This document shows positions 22,310 through 31,773 of a DNA stretch of 64,000 nucleotides, piece by piece (the stretch's first letter is position 1; every line of letters starts with the position of its first letter). The notes under the pieces were generated by a model. It saw nothing but the letters and a program-made list of their open reading frames with translations. It ran no database searches and was not told the DNA's origin. Source of the stretch: Basidiobolus meristosporus CBS 931.73 (lineage: Eukaryota > Basidiobolomycota > Basidiobolomycetes > Basidiobolales > Basidiobolaceae); NCBI GenBank assembly GCA_002104905.1, contig MCFE01000107.1, forward strand, positions 1 to 64,000, given 5' to 3'. A program made the position numbers and the translations under genes.

Positions 22310-22757
22310 TGTTGCGCATCAACATTTAAAACTTAGCCAATTTCACTCCGTTTGAAAATCTAGTACCCTAACTGATTTTCCCTAACCCAAACATAACAAA
22401 CCCCAGTTACAGTTTATTTTATCCCACCTCAGAATCTATTTTTAGCTATCACACCTGATCTATTTTCAAATGGTCATTACGTTATCAACCTATCTGCCAA
22501 GCCTTCCCAGGTGATTAGTCATCTGAGATCTATCCAACCATGGTGCAGTTGCCAAGACATCAGTTGATTGATGATGTAATTTTCATTTATCTTACGCACC
22601 TATGAGCACCCAAATTGATTTCAATCAATCCAGTCCCTTGGCACTTACTAATTCAACTTGATCAGAATAGTATAAATAAAGTTTACTGAACCTTTTGGTT
22701 TAGTGTGTGTCTCAACAAAATTAAGATTCTGTCTCAGCAAAAATAAGAATCCAACAA
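22310..22757 (+). repeat. 3' LTR of Ty3 element B
   Basis: It starts TGTTG just after the polypurine tract and probably ends CAACA at 22757 (448 bp). It contains GTATAAATAAAG at about 22670 as TATA/polyA region. Its first ~250 bp are clearly homologous, in inverted orientation, to the start of the copia-type LTR at 23690-24284. The right edge is inferred from the matching terminal pentamers. Confidence 0.65.
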
Positions 22758-22926
22758 TTCCATTCTAGTTTCTATCCAAGCCTAGTATATCTAGCACTCC
22801 AAAGAACACCAAGCCTAGCCTGCCTAGCAAACAAATATCATTGTCTTTATAGCCAACCCAGCTATATCCACGACCAATATTAGATCAGAATCTTTCTGCT
22901 AATATTTCCACCACTCTCTGACAATT

Positions 22927-23685
22927 CTAAGATTCTGCACTTAATTGTCCCTTTGGTTCAGTTAAACCATTCAAGAGTTTTATTACACTTTCTCTTGGAT
23001 ACAACATAGGGTCTTGGAACCTCCTTTGTTGGTTATCATTGCTTATTAAAGCATTTTCTTCTTCCTTCTTATTGGCACTTGATTTTCTTAATTCTTTATC
23101 CAGGAGCCTTCCATATATGTAATTTAAGGTCAAATCTTCAGTTCTGGACTCTAGGGCTGATACAAGGCCCTGAAACTTGTCTGTCAGGCTATTCAGGATG
23201 GTAACTATCACATCCTCATCAGTAGTTGGTACACCCACAGATTTCATCTCATCTACCAGCATGGTAATTCTGTTAATTAGATTTTTCATTTCTTCTCCAG
23301 GCAGCATCTTTGTAGTAAAGAATTTTTGTCTCAGATACATCTTCTTGGCAGCTGAACATGATTGGTAGGTGTCTTCTAATGCTTTCCAGGCATTCTTTGC
23401 CATTTTTGCTCTTGAGCATTGAATTAGCAATTTGTCCTTGACATTAAGGCAAATGCAATTAAAGGCACTTTGTTCTTTCTTCTGGTACTTTAAGGCTTCC
23501 TCTCCCACGTTTTTAGGAGGGCATTTTTCTCCCATGACAATGTCCCAAAGGCCTCTTTCTTGTAGCAGCATCTTCATCTTCACCTTCCACACTTGGTAGT
23601 TAGATCCATCCAACTTTTCAGCAGAGGGAAAAATTCCAGTAATACCAGTAGTAGACATTGCAGAGAGTGACAGCTTGGGGCTCAT
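22927..23685 (-). pseudogene. Copia-type Gag, partial element
   Basis: The frame begins MSPKLSLSAMSTTG just after the LTR/primer binding region and encodes a copia-type Gag: KLDGSNYQVWKVKMKMLL (about residue 20-38), AKNAWKALEDTYQ, LRQKFFTTKM and DEDVIVTILNSL. This pattern is the Gag/UBN2 family of Ty1/copia elements, whose Gag packages the element RNA. It ends at a stop after GQLSAES, and no zinc knuckle follows. The gag frame itself is intact (about 252 residues), but the rest of Pol is absent. Confidence 0.8.
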
Positions 23686-23689
23686 AACC

Positions 23690-24284
23690 TGTTGTAAGAG
23701 TCTTGGAGATATTGGAAGTGATTGGGAGAACAAGTAGATTATGTGGTTTTCACTAAATGATTTATTGAATGTAAAAGTAGTATTTATACTTTTACCTGGT
23801 CTTGGCATAACAAGCATGTCAAGTAGGTTAAGGAAGGTCCCAAGAGCATGTGTGCAATGTTTGGGGCTGTTTGGACAACTTTGAGAATTTTGATGTTCTG
23901 GGTACCTGGTATTTTGGTGAAAATATTCTAAGTAAATCCCAATCAGGAGTTTGGTCAGTATTCTCTAGGATTTGAAGGTAATGATCTAAGTGACCAAGTT
24001 AGATGAATATTTAGGTGGAAATACAAATTTTTACAACTTTGGCAACTACTAAGTTGTTGGATAGATCTCAGATGACTAATCACCTGGGAAGACTTTGCAG
24101 ATAATTTTATAACCTAATGACCACACAAAAATTGATAAGGTGTAGCAGCTAAAAATAAATTCTGAGAAGGGATAAAATAAACCACAACTGGGATTAGTTA
24201 TGTTTGGGTAAGGGAAAATCAGTCAGTGTACTTGATTTTCTAACAGAGTAAAATTGGCCAAGTTTTAAATGTTGATGCACAACA
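23690..24284 (-). repeat. LTR of the copia-type fragment
   Basis: On the minus strand it starts TGTTGTGCATCAACA (24284) and ends CTTACAACA (23690), 595 bp. GGTTATGAGCCC follows as a probable primer binding site, similar to the tRNA-iMet-type site of copia elements. TATA-like GTATAAATAC lies near 23790. The first ~250 bp match the Ty3 LTR at 22310 at roughly four of five positions by eye. Confidence 0.75.
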
Positions 24285-24787
24285 TGCACTATAAGCTCAG
24301 ACTTCTCTACCTTAGAACCAGATTATATCTCAGAACTCATCACTGCAACAACCCACTGATCAAGGCCTGGAAGAGAACACACCACACTAAACCTGGCTCC
24401 TGCTGGAGAAATATACTTGGAGATCCTGAAGTCAAGAAGTTTGCACATTTTTTCTGCAGTCAGAAAAACCCAAGCTGGCCTACCTCAGGTGTTTGACAGA
24501 CCATTTGCAGCAATATCTGAGACAGCATACTCCCTTTATGATGATTATCAATCCTTGTAATATTTCACTTATCAATGTTGTTCACAAGTCATTGTTACCC
24601 CTTTTGCTATTCCCTTCACATTGAACAGTGTCTTAAGCACTGAGAACTATCATCACTTCTTATTAACCTACCTACAAGTTCCCCTCAGCTGCACACTCTT
24701 GTATAAAATCTACAACAGTAGTGCTGGCTTCTTTGTTTCAACTGAAATAAAGATTTCACCCATTACTGACTGTCTCCCCCCTAACCA
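24285..24787 (+). mobile_element. LINE 3' fragment, copy B
   Basis: This fragment is homologous to 903-1401 of copy A. It has remnants of the RT C terminus (LLYLRTRLYLRTHHCNNPLIKAWKRTHH), several indels and the same tail (AATAAAGATTTCACC, CTCCCCCCTAACC). Its 5' truncation point coincides with the outer end of the copia LTR at 24284. Confidence 0.85.
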
Positions 24788-25285
24788 TAAGTGTGGGTAT
24801 ACAGAAGGGCTCAGATTTGCTACTTGTACCTATTGCAAGGATTATTAGAGTGATCAATCCTAAGAAACTAAAGCATACTCAAATGGCTTATTACAAATAA
24901 ATGTTGCATCTACACTATGACAGTTGCTTGACAGAAAGCACAAGGAGTACTGCTGGAATATATATGAGCAGGTGCACAAATATGGGGGTTTTGTACAACT
25001 TTGCAAAGTCTAATAATCTAAGTGCCAGGTATTTTGACAAGACTGCTCAAGACAATACGTAACTGAGAGCTCTGACCTGGAGTAATAAAGCTTTTGTACC
25101 AAGCTAATGATAATATTTGGAACACAAGTTTGCTTTGGCACTTGGAAGTATTTACGCTGGCTACTGTCAGTATTGGCAAATTTTGAGACTTTGCGATGCT
25201 CTAGAGTGTTCATTTTATGCCATTCTCACAGGCACTGAAAATTTCCAGTCGGTGGTAGCAATATTTATTTCATGTAATATCCGCA
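24788..25285. other. Non-coding stretch between LINE fragment and secreted-protein gene
   Basis: AT-rich sequence without a convincing reading frame, tRNA or repeat. It probably holds the 3' flank of the minus-strand gene that ends at 25292. Confidence 0.5.
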
Positions 25286-25291
25286 AATATA

Positions 25292-25594
25292 CTAAAATTT
25301 GGTACATTTGCCACCAAAATGATTCTGTGCGGCTATGACCTCATTATAGCTTTCTTCCACACTGCAGAGAATTGTCGTATCACAATTTGCATTGCGTCTC
25401 ATTTCTCTGGTACTGCAGTATTTACGAGTGATATCCCAGTCAGAAAAGCAGTTCTGTTGCTCAATAGTCTCCAAATCCTCAAGTGCAGTGGGAGTACTAG
25501 TAACCCTCTTGAGTACGTAGCAGTGGTTTTCCAGTGCCGCCATAACAGCAGTTAGCTCCAGAGTAAGAGTAATAAGTAGGATCTTGAATTGCAT
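25292..25594 (-). CDS. Small secreted cysteine-rich protein (100 aa)
   Basis: An intronless frame starts MQFKILLITLTLELTAVMAA, a good signal peptide with a likely cut after Ala20. The mature part of about 80 residues has six cysteines (HCYV, QNCFSD, KYCST, NANCD, ILCSV, GKCTKF), an even number fitting three disulfides. A minus-strand TATA box (CTATAAAATA at about 25627-25636) lies about 35 bp upstream of the ATG, which supports a real promoter and this start. I do not recognise the family. Such proteins in fungi are often secreted effectors, surface proteins or antimicrobial peptides, and none of these can be chosen from sequence alone. Confidence 0.6.
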   Translation of the reverse strand: MQFKILLITLTLELTAVMAALENHCYVLKRVTSTPTALEDLETIEQQNCFSDWDITRKYCSTREMRRNANCDTTILCSVEESYNEVIAAQNHFGGKCTKF

Positions 25595-25639
25595 GTTGAT
25601 GAGGTTTGCTTGGTTGTCAACGTAGAGTATTTTATAGGT

Positions 25640-25915
25640 GTCAACATGCAGGAGGGTTTAGGAGAACCTCTGGAGAAAACCGGTCATTTTCTGGTTGAGG
25701 TCAAGAGAAGATGGTGAAGGAATTGCTGCGTACCTGAATCATAAGTATTATCCTTATCAGAACTGATTTGTTCGTAGTACAATGCAATCTTATAGGGTTA
25801 GAGCAGCTCAACAGAGTCAAGAAATCTTGTAGCAGGTTCATTGTCTTGCCATGGTAAAGGTAAAGGCCAAATGTTGACCCCTAAGTGTCCGCTCAACCCA
25901 AGTGACCCCGGTGAA
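25640..25915. other. Upstream region of the cysteine-rich gene, no gene seen
   Basis: Carries the minus-strand promoter side of the gene at 25292-25594. No open frame with protein-like composition is visible. Confidence 0.4.
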
Positions 25916-25919
25916 GTGA

Positions 25920-26730
25920 TACTAATGCAGTGCCTTTGCCTCCCCGAGAATCCAGTCTAAAGAGCAATCCTGATGGAGGAGTGAAGGAACAGACTGCTGG
26001 CCTTTACATCGAAAAATTGACCAAGCTTGGCTTATTACCCTGGCTTTCGATGTCACCAACCAAGGCAAGAGTGAAGACCCCAACCAAGGAGTGGAGGACT
26101 TCAATCTAAGCACCTTGGGTGAGGCTGATATCTCTGCTTTAGGAGGATACGCCACTTGTGCCGTACAAACCGATTTTGTGGGGAAAAGGTATGTATGGCA
26201 GTCATTTATTAAAAGACTTGCAAGAGGCAAAGGGTGAGTCGCCTTCCCTAAGCAACTGGGTGTCAAAGATCTGCCACCTCGTAGTTCCTACAGGTAAGCA
26301 TACGGCTACTACCGCACCCCTTGTGCCCCGCACACTCGCAGTACAAACCAAAGCGTGAATGTGGTAGTTGGTGGCTGAGCTCTTAACTCGACGTTGTTCT
26401 CCAGTTGCGGCAGGCTAAAGTCAGCGGTATACAATACCATGTGTCTAGCAAGAAAGCAAGATACAGTTGGCTTAACAACACTACCAATGACCCGCAATAC
26501 CAACGGACAACACCTTCCAGGAGATGAGAGGACTACCGTAAGTGGCACTTGGCTCGGAGGTGGAACAAAGATACCAAAAGGTGTGCATATTCAGCTCATA
26601 GGACAAAGCACCATCCAGGAAAGCTACATTGACACTAATGAAGAGCCACGCCCCATTGAAAGTGACCATTGTAACCTTGGAGTCTATCGACGGAAATTTT
26701 TTAGCTCATGGGTTACTGCCCATTAATAAA
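25920..26730 (+). pseudogene. Decayed coding-like sequence, unidentified
   Basis: Protein-like stretches appear in changing frames on the plus strand: FDVTNQGKSEDPNQGVEDFN and LGEADISALGGYATCAV near 26046-26165, then LSNWVSKICHLVVPTGKH near 26250-26300, then GDERTTVSGTWLGGGTK and HIQLIGQSTIQESYIDTN near 26520-26640. Frame changes and stops separate them, and I could not find splice sites that join them well. I read this as an old gene that has decayed. A multi-exon gene with unusual introns cannot be excluded. The family is not recognised. Confidence 0.25.
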
Positions 26731-27590
26731 CAGTTACAAAAGTTCTTACTAGTATAGACAGTTACTGCAGAAGTTGAGACAATACTAAGTGTTATTAGGG
26801 GCACTATTGGCCAGGTAGTCCTCATTATTCACACTGTGTAGCCTTGGTACGAAGAGACAATGTAGCAAACGGTGTGGCACCCAGGTTAAATCAATCTAGC
26901 TCGCATGAAGCTATGAGCGAAGTCTAATTGAGTGGGTACCAGAAGGTGATATAAATCGGGAAAATTTGCATGAGACTCCGCCAGCCAGGATTCTCTGGGT
27001 TGCAAGGGTTCGATATTTCCAATGTTCAACCGTCCCACGTCTTGTTGGACAGCATCAATGGCCATTCTTCCAGTAAAGCCAACGCCTTGCCCAACTCAAA
27101 CCAGTTCGACCAGACGCAAGTCATTGATCAAACCCTCTACCAGTCCAAGCAGCAACAGCCACAAATTATCATCACTCAGCCAACAGCGCGTGCACTTAGC
27201 GGGGGGTACAAGAAGTATAAGAGATCGGCTCGTCGCCACTTCAAAATCAGATATTTCAGTGGAAACAGACATCAAATTTAGTAAAAGTAAATTTAAGAAA
27301 TAAAATGAGTGACATACTACTAGTTATACTGATGATATACAAGTACTCAAGCATTTGCTGGTGTGTACATACAGGAATAGCGTACCTTATCGTTGTACAT
27401 ATGGTTATTATTTGCGCTGAAGAGAATTATGAGCAGCGGTGATAGAACCCTAGAGATAAACTGAGGCGGGCATTCCAGTGCATGTGTTTTATAGGTTACA
27501 GGTTTCCTCAAATAAAGTCCATAACAGAATGTAAGACATGTCTTATCTAACAAAATTTACTTTATGCCCTCGGACTAACCTTGCTATAAG
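26731..27590. other. No supported gene
   Basis: Open frames here (for example at 26970-27300) have biased composition, lack a promoter or signal peptide and look like chance. A TATATAG motif at about 27600 belongs to the next gene. Confidence 0.4.
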
Positions 27591-27647
27591 CTTCTAATGC
27601 TATATAGCGGCCTATGCAACTAACCTATTTCTCACCTATTCTTCAGC

Positions 27648-28211
27648 ATGCACTCTACTACCATAGCAGTGATTCTAGGCCTTGCCGCTCTTCAAGTTAC
27701 CGTTGCTGCCCTAATCGGCTGTTCTCCTCCATGCACTCGCGAGTATAGAAAGGTTCATTATCGCAGTTTACCATGTGCACAGTATGTGAACGATTGCTAC
27801 CAAAACGGTCGAGTTTTACCTGTCGTTAAGACGTCGAATGTCCAATCCCCATCATTGTGCCAGGTTTTCCCCACCGTGACCAGAAAGCACGATACCCTGA
27901 ACATTGCCAATGCCAACAGCAATAAAAGCTTCAACGTCAAGTATCAAGCAGGACCCAGTCTCGAACTGGAGGGCCAAAAACTGTGCTACACGTTTGATCT
28001 TGGTATTACAAATATTCGATTTTTGTCAGACTGCTCGGTGGCTATTAGGATTGTGATTTTTCCTCTTTTGGTTGCTGCAATCATTTTTGTGCAAGCTTTA
28101 GCAACAGAAAAAGTGATGAGGGTGGGGTTCGAACCCACGCCTCCGAAGAGACTGCGACCTGAACGCAGCGCCTTAGACCACTCGGCCACCTCACCAGCCC
28201 ATTCTTGTTAA
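27648..28211 (+). CDS. Secreted protein of unknown family; 3' end uncertain
   Basis: The frame begins MHSTTIAVILGLAALQVTVA, a clear signal peptide, and continues with a mature region containing several cysteines (IGCSPPCTREY, LPCAQYVNDC, SLCQVF, KLCYTF, SDCSVA). CTATATAG at about 27599, some 48 bp upstream, looks like its TATA box. After about residue 135 the frame becomes hydrophobic (IVIFPLLVAAIIFVQAL). After residue 155 it only translates the antisense of a tRNA-Leu gene (VGFEPTPP...), so the natural end is probably lost, or lies in a spliced form I cannot resolve. A decayed relative of its 5' part lies at 29638-29745. Function unknown. Confidence 0.45.
   Translation: MHSTTIAVILGLAALQVTVAALIGCSPPCTREYRKVHYRSLPCAQYVNDCYQNGRVLPVVKTSNVQSPSLCQVFPTVTRKHDTLNIANANSNKSFNVKYQAGPSLELEGQKLCYTFDLGITNIRFLSDCSVAIRIVIFPLLVAAIIFVQALATEKVMRVGFEPTPPKRLRPERSALDHSATSPAHSC
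28114..28195 (-). tRNA. tRNA-Leu(CAG)
   Basis: On the minus strand a complete type II tRNA folds. The acceptor stem is GGTGAGG with CCTCATC. A D-arm follows with A-box TGGCCGAGTGG. The anticodon arm is TGCG-TTCAGGT-CGCA, giving anticodon CAG. A long variable arm (TCTCTTCGGAGG) and a T arm with GGTTCGAACCC complete it. Discriminator A at 28114 is followed by TTTTT as polymerase III terminator. It has no intron, and 82 nt is normal for tRNA-Leu. Confidence 0.95.
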
Positions 28212-29285
28212 GCAACAAGGGTAAGTGGAGTAGGATCTGAGGATATTCAATAAGAATCGGAGAGGGTTATCTGAATGACTGATGAACCGGTGAAAGGTTG
28301 ATGCTTTATTGATAGTGTTTAGAGGGGTTTATATAGAGATAGCCTCGGGAGGAGAGCTCCGATAACGTAGGGCAAGCTTCCAAAAGGAGGGTCCAAGATG
28401 TATTAAATAATGTGTGTATCATTGAGTGTGATTGATCGTCAGTGTGCGATTCAAGGTGTTCGATCAGTAGTGTTCAAGTGATCGGTGGTGACTAGTTAGG
28501 ATTTAAATCATAACATTCTTGTCACAAAGTAAGGAGTCGATCAATGTTAAGTGGCATTAGCGCATACAAAGACGACTCAGTATCCCAGTAAAGAAGATAA
28601 ATCGCATATAATCACAATAAGGTACAAATACGAGCTAAATAATCGAATAAAGGGGGTAGTTTGTTAGAAATGAGAAGAGCGGTAGAAATGGTTATTATCT
28701 TGGATATATTTCTACACGTCACCAGCCTAACATCTTAAAAGATATTCTCATACTACCCCGTCGGATCCACTGTTGTTAGTTATGATCTGATCAATGCACA
28801 AATCTAGGAGATATTGCTTGGTAATGAATTCAACCAGAGAAAAGTGCTACTTTATACCGGATAAACTAGACTATTTTCAGTTTTGGAACGTGATCTAACA
28901 TATATATGTTTGTGCCAATTTTGGGAATCTGGCCCACCGAATTCCTGGGTTCTTCCTAAACGGGATTAGTATTAACAGCAAGCCCACATATCCTAGCTCC
29001 TATTGTGGTAGTTGAATTCACGGCTTTAACATTCTTTAAATCTAGTCATCCTGAACTTGCTTTACTCCAACTCAATCATCAAGCTTTCTCTTACCCTCCC
29101 TCTATTCATCACAACTCCCCACCCAGCCATGGTGTTTGAAGAGAGATAAGGCTTTATAAGGCAAAGTTACCGTATGTTGTCAAGGCTTTTGAAAGCAATC
29201 CTTGGAGCTATGCTCAACATATAATGCTGACTTGGATACCAGACAGTTGTGGGAACTAAGAAGGTCGGCCGGGACTACACATAAG
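28212..29285. other. AT-rich intergenic DNA, nothing recognised
   Basis: About 1.1 kb without protein-like frames on either strand. The TTTATATAGAG near 28329 could be a minus- or plus-strand TATA, but no gene follows it. Confidence 0.4.
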
Positions 29286-29337
29286 CGAATATAAAGGCCA
29301 AAGAGGAGTTTACATTCAAGAAACACTTAACAACAAA

Positions 29338-29493
29338 ATGCTTTTCAGAAATATCCTCTTGGCCAGTGCTTTGGTGGTCTCCACGCTTATGGGTAGTGTT
29401 GATAGAACCATATATATACACTATTGTGTGAGGGGAATGCAAAATATTGATGGCAATCAGACAATCGTTAGGAGTGTGCCCGCAGAAATGTAA
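29338..29493 (+). CDS. Possible short secreted peptide (51 aa)
   Basis: The frame starts MLFRNILLASALVVSTLMGS, a signal-peptide-like N terminus, and ends after another ~31 residues (VDRTIYIHYC ... PAEM). TATAAAGG at about 29290 lies 48 bp upstream, the spacing used by the other genes in this window, and the leader ACAACAAAATG is a good start context. It may be the first exon of a longer gene or a degenerate copy. The mature part has one cysteine and no recognisable motif. Confidence 0.35.
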   Translation: MLFRNILLASALVVSTLMGSVDRTIYIHYCVRGMQNIDGNQTIVRSVPAEM

Positions 29494-29637
29494 CGGCACA
29501 GTAATACTGTGGATAATCACCTGAATAGTCAATGAAAGGTGAGATATGAAATATGTCATAGCAATTCGCCGTGCTAAACCATGGTATATGCTATAAAACA
29601 GCCCAGGCAATTACAAATACGTGATTCAGCTGCTGCT

Positions 29638-29745
29638 CCACACGCGCTTTACTACCGTAGCAGTGACTCTAGGCCTTGCCATGAATCAAGTTGCCATTGC
29701 TGCCCCAATCGGCTGTTCTCCATCAAAACCCATTTTGTTGCACTA
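29638..29745 (+). pseudogene. Decayed relative of the secreted gene at 27648
   Basis: About 95 bp align with 27645-27740: the stretch CTACTACC.TAGCAGTGA.TCTAGGCCTTGCC recurs, followed by AAGTT.CC.TTGCTGCCC.AATCGGCTGTTCTCC, with the ATG lost (CACACG for CATGCA) and an early frame break. A TATA-like GCTATAAAACAG at about 29588 shows that the promoter was duplicated too. Confidence 0.55.
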
Positions 29746-29992
29746 AAAGCACTTTTTGGCTCTAGAGTAACCTCCACAAAGGAGCATACAGATATATCCG
29801 AAATTGGTATTCTCCCCTCCCCCAACCCTATTCTTCGTAAACATACTAGGTATACCCACATATAGCTATATATTACTATATTTTCCCCTATGACACAATA
29901 GGTGGAAAGTTAATATCATACAAACTGGCATTCCAACTATTAAGCAATTTTATTAATGGGTTATATAGATTATAAATACATTACTCTATGTG

Positions 29993-30697
29993 TTACTGAC
30001 AATTGTTGTTACCGTTACCGGCTCCATTACCATTTCCGGAGCCGTTCCCACCATTTCCGGAGTCATAAGCACCAACACTGTTACCACCGCTGCCATTGCT
30101 ATCTCCATTACCTCCGTTGCCGTTACCGCCGTTTTCTTTTCCGTCATTTCCAGAGCCATAGGCACTGGCTTCGTTTCCATCGTTTCCATTACCATCTCCA
30201 TTGACTCCGTTGCCGTTTCCGCTTCCTCCATTTCCAGAGTCATGAATACCAGCTCCGTTCCCTCCATCCCCATTGCCACCGTTGCTACTGCCGCTATTTC
30301 CATCTCCGTGGTCTCCATTTCCAGAGGCATAGGCACCAACTCCGTTACCGCCATTTTCGTTACCACCGCTTCCATTGCCTCCATTGCCGTTACCGCCGTT
30401 ACCATTACCACCGTTTCCGGAGTCATAAGCACCAGTTCCATTTCCATCATTGCCACTGCCATTTCCACCATTTCCGTCGCCATTACCGCCATTTCCAGGG
30501 CTATAGGCACCAGCTCCATTTCCTCCATTGCCATCGCTACCGTTGGAATCACCATTTCCGCCATTACCTCCACCAAATACATCCATCACATCGTAGGCCC
30601 CACCGCCTCTGGCTTGCAATCTTCTATCGAAAGCTACGGCTTTGATTGCTGCCAAACCAGAGAGGAGGCACAAGATTCTAGGTGCGAAAAATTTCAT
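29993..30697 (-). CDS. Secreted Gly/Asn-rich repeat protein (234 aa)
   Basis: An intronless frame starts MKFFAPRILCLLSGLAAIKA, a signal peptide, followed by a possible Kex2-type site (RRLQAR). The rest is almost wholly Gly and Asn with Asp/Ser: GNGGNG words, in which a longer unit headed by GAYDSGNGG or a variant (GAYSPGNGG, GAYASGNGD, AGIHDSGNG) recurs about every 30-37 residues. It ends NNNCQ with a lone cysteine. The upstream in-frame ATG at 30748 is rejected because a minus-strand TATAAATAG lies at about 30757-30765, placing the transcription start downstream of it. The composition suggests an extracellular, wall-attached or adhesive structural protein. No enzyme motif is visible. A relative's 3' end is at 31438-31530. 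Confidence 0.6.
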   Translation of the reverse strand: MKFFAPRILCLLSGLAAIKAVAFDRRLQARGGGAYDVMDVFGGGNGGNGDSNGSDGNGGNGAGAYSPGNGGNGDGNGGNGSGNDGNGTGAYDSGNGGNGNGGNGNGGNGSGGNENGGNGVGAYASGNGDHGDGNSGSSNGGNGDGGNGAGIHDSGNGGSGNGNGVNGDGNGNDGNEASAYGSGNDGKENGGNGNGGNGDSNGSGGNSVGAYDSGNGGNGSGNGNGAGNGNNNCQ

Positions 30698-30779
30698 TCT
30701 ATTATAAAAAGAGATAAAGTGCTTAGTGGATGACTTGGTTTCTCCCACTGGAGCTTCTATTTATACCAACTCACTGCTT

Positions 30780-31435
30780 TCCTCTTATGGACGAGGGAAA
30801 TATGGGGTATTCCACATGTAAACAGATGCCCCCTCATGATCCTGCTATGTCCCATCCAGCCAAAGTACAGCTCAGTGTTAACTATCTGCATCAAACTGGA
30901 TTTAACCTAAAATAACGGTTGGTCGACCACTCCCTGCCTTGTAAATTTCGTAAGTAGAACCTCTTTCCCCGTATTCCCATTACATCCTTACCTTATGTCT
31001 GGTTAGTGGCGCATCATATCAAGAAAGCGATATATTTTACAGGAATGTTGCTGACTAGTCAGGAGGATTAGAAATAAGGAGCCAAATACCAGGCATATCA
31101 CACTGGAAGTAGGTTGACTCTATTCAAGGGAGCAGAATTCAGTATTGAAGGAGTCGATGTTGGAAAAGGAATATCGGAGTTTTATGCGCAATGTATTTAT
31201 ACTCTTTACTCATATACCATTCCTCTGGCACTGAAGATGAAGGAATGCCTTTCGCCTGGATCGTAGATTACTGCGTGGAATGGCATTGAATGCCTTAAGT
31301 CTTACCATTAGATAGCTAACAACGCTGTGGAAAGACATGAATAAACAAATGAACATGTAGTAGCTTTTGAAATATTCATATATAATAGATCGGCATGTCC
31401 TCTTAAATATACATGACACTATGATGTAGTCCGAA
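30780..31435. other. Intergenic, no gene seen
   Basis: No convincing reading frame. GTATTTATACTC near 31191 resembles a TATA box, but what follows does not stay open. Confidence 0.35.
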
Positions 31436-31437
31436 AT

Positions 31438-31530
31438 TTAGATGCATGTGCCTCTGCCTCTGCTTGCTTTCCTGATTACAGAATCGCTGCTACCAGTATT
31501 ATAGGCGCCGGCTCCATTCCACCAGTTAAT
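31438..31530 (-). pseudogene. 3' remnant of a second Gly/Asn-type secreted protein
   Basis: Read on the minus strand, WNGAGAYNTGSSDSVIRKAS runs to a stop at 31438 with a cysteine two residues before the end (GTCI). This matches the NGAGAYDSG word and the near-terminal Cys of the gene at 29993-30697. No upstream coding part can be joined to it. Confidence 0.4.
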
Positions 31531-31773
31531 CGCGAAGTAGCATTGTGTAATGAGGTGAGGCAAGTACGTCAAATAATATCTTGGCGGCTGCCTATACTAG
31601 CTTACCGAGAATCAAGTCAAACGACTTCCTCTCGTGTATAATAAATGTTAAGCGTTGCACAAGTCCCAATCAATCAGTTCCGAAATGTCGAAAAGTACCT
31701 AGTTGCATCAATAATAATGGATCAATGGAAGCTGGTGTTGAATTTATTCAGAAATTTTACATGCGATTGTAGA

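Larger units (their letters stand above)
18397..22757 (+). mobile_element. Ty3-type (chromovirus) retrotransposon B
   Basis: The body of a chromodomain Ty3 element lacks its 5' LTR and the start of Gag. Those were lost at the SINE junction. A polypurine tract (CCAGAAGGAAGTGA) directly precedes a 3' LTR that starts TGTTGCGCATCAACA at 22310. The coding frame is open except for two TGA codons. Confidence 0.85.
22758..24284 (-). mobile_element. Ty1/copia-type retrotransposon fragment (LTR plus gag)
   Basis: This minus-strand 5' LTR (24284 to 23690) is followed by a gag frame and cut off by the Ty3 LTR at about 22757. No protease, integrase or RT is present in the fragment. Confidence 0.75.

Noticed and set aside
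29990-30733. 247-codon plus-strand frame rich in Thr/Ile/Ser
   Set aside because: It is the antisense of the Gly/Asn repeat gene. The minus frame has a signal peptide and a TATA box at the right distance.
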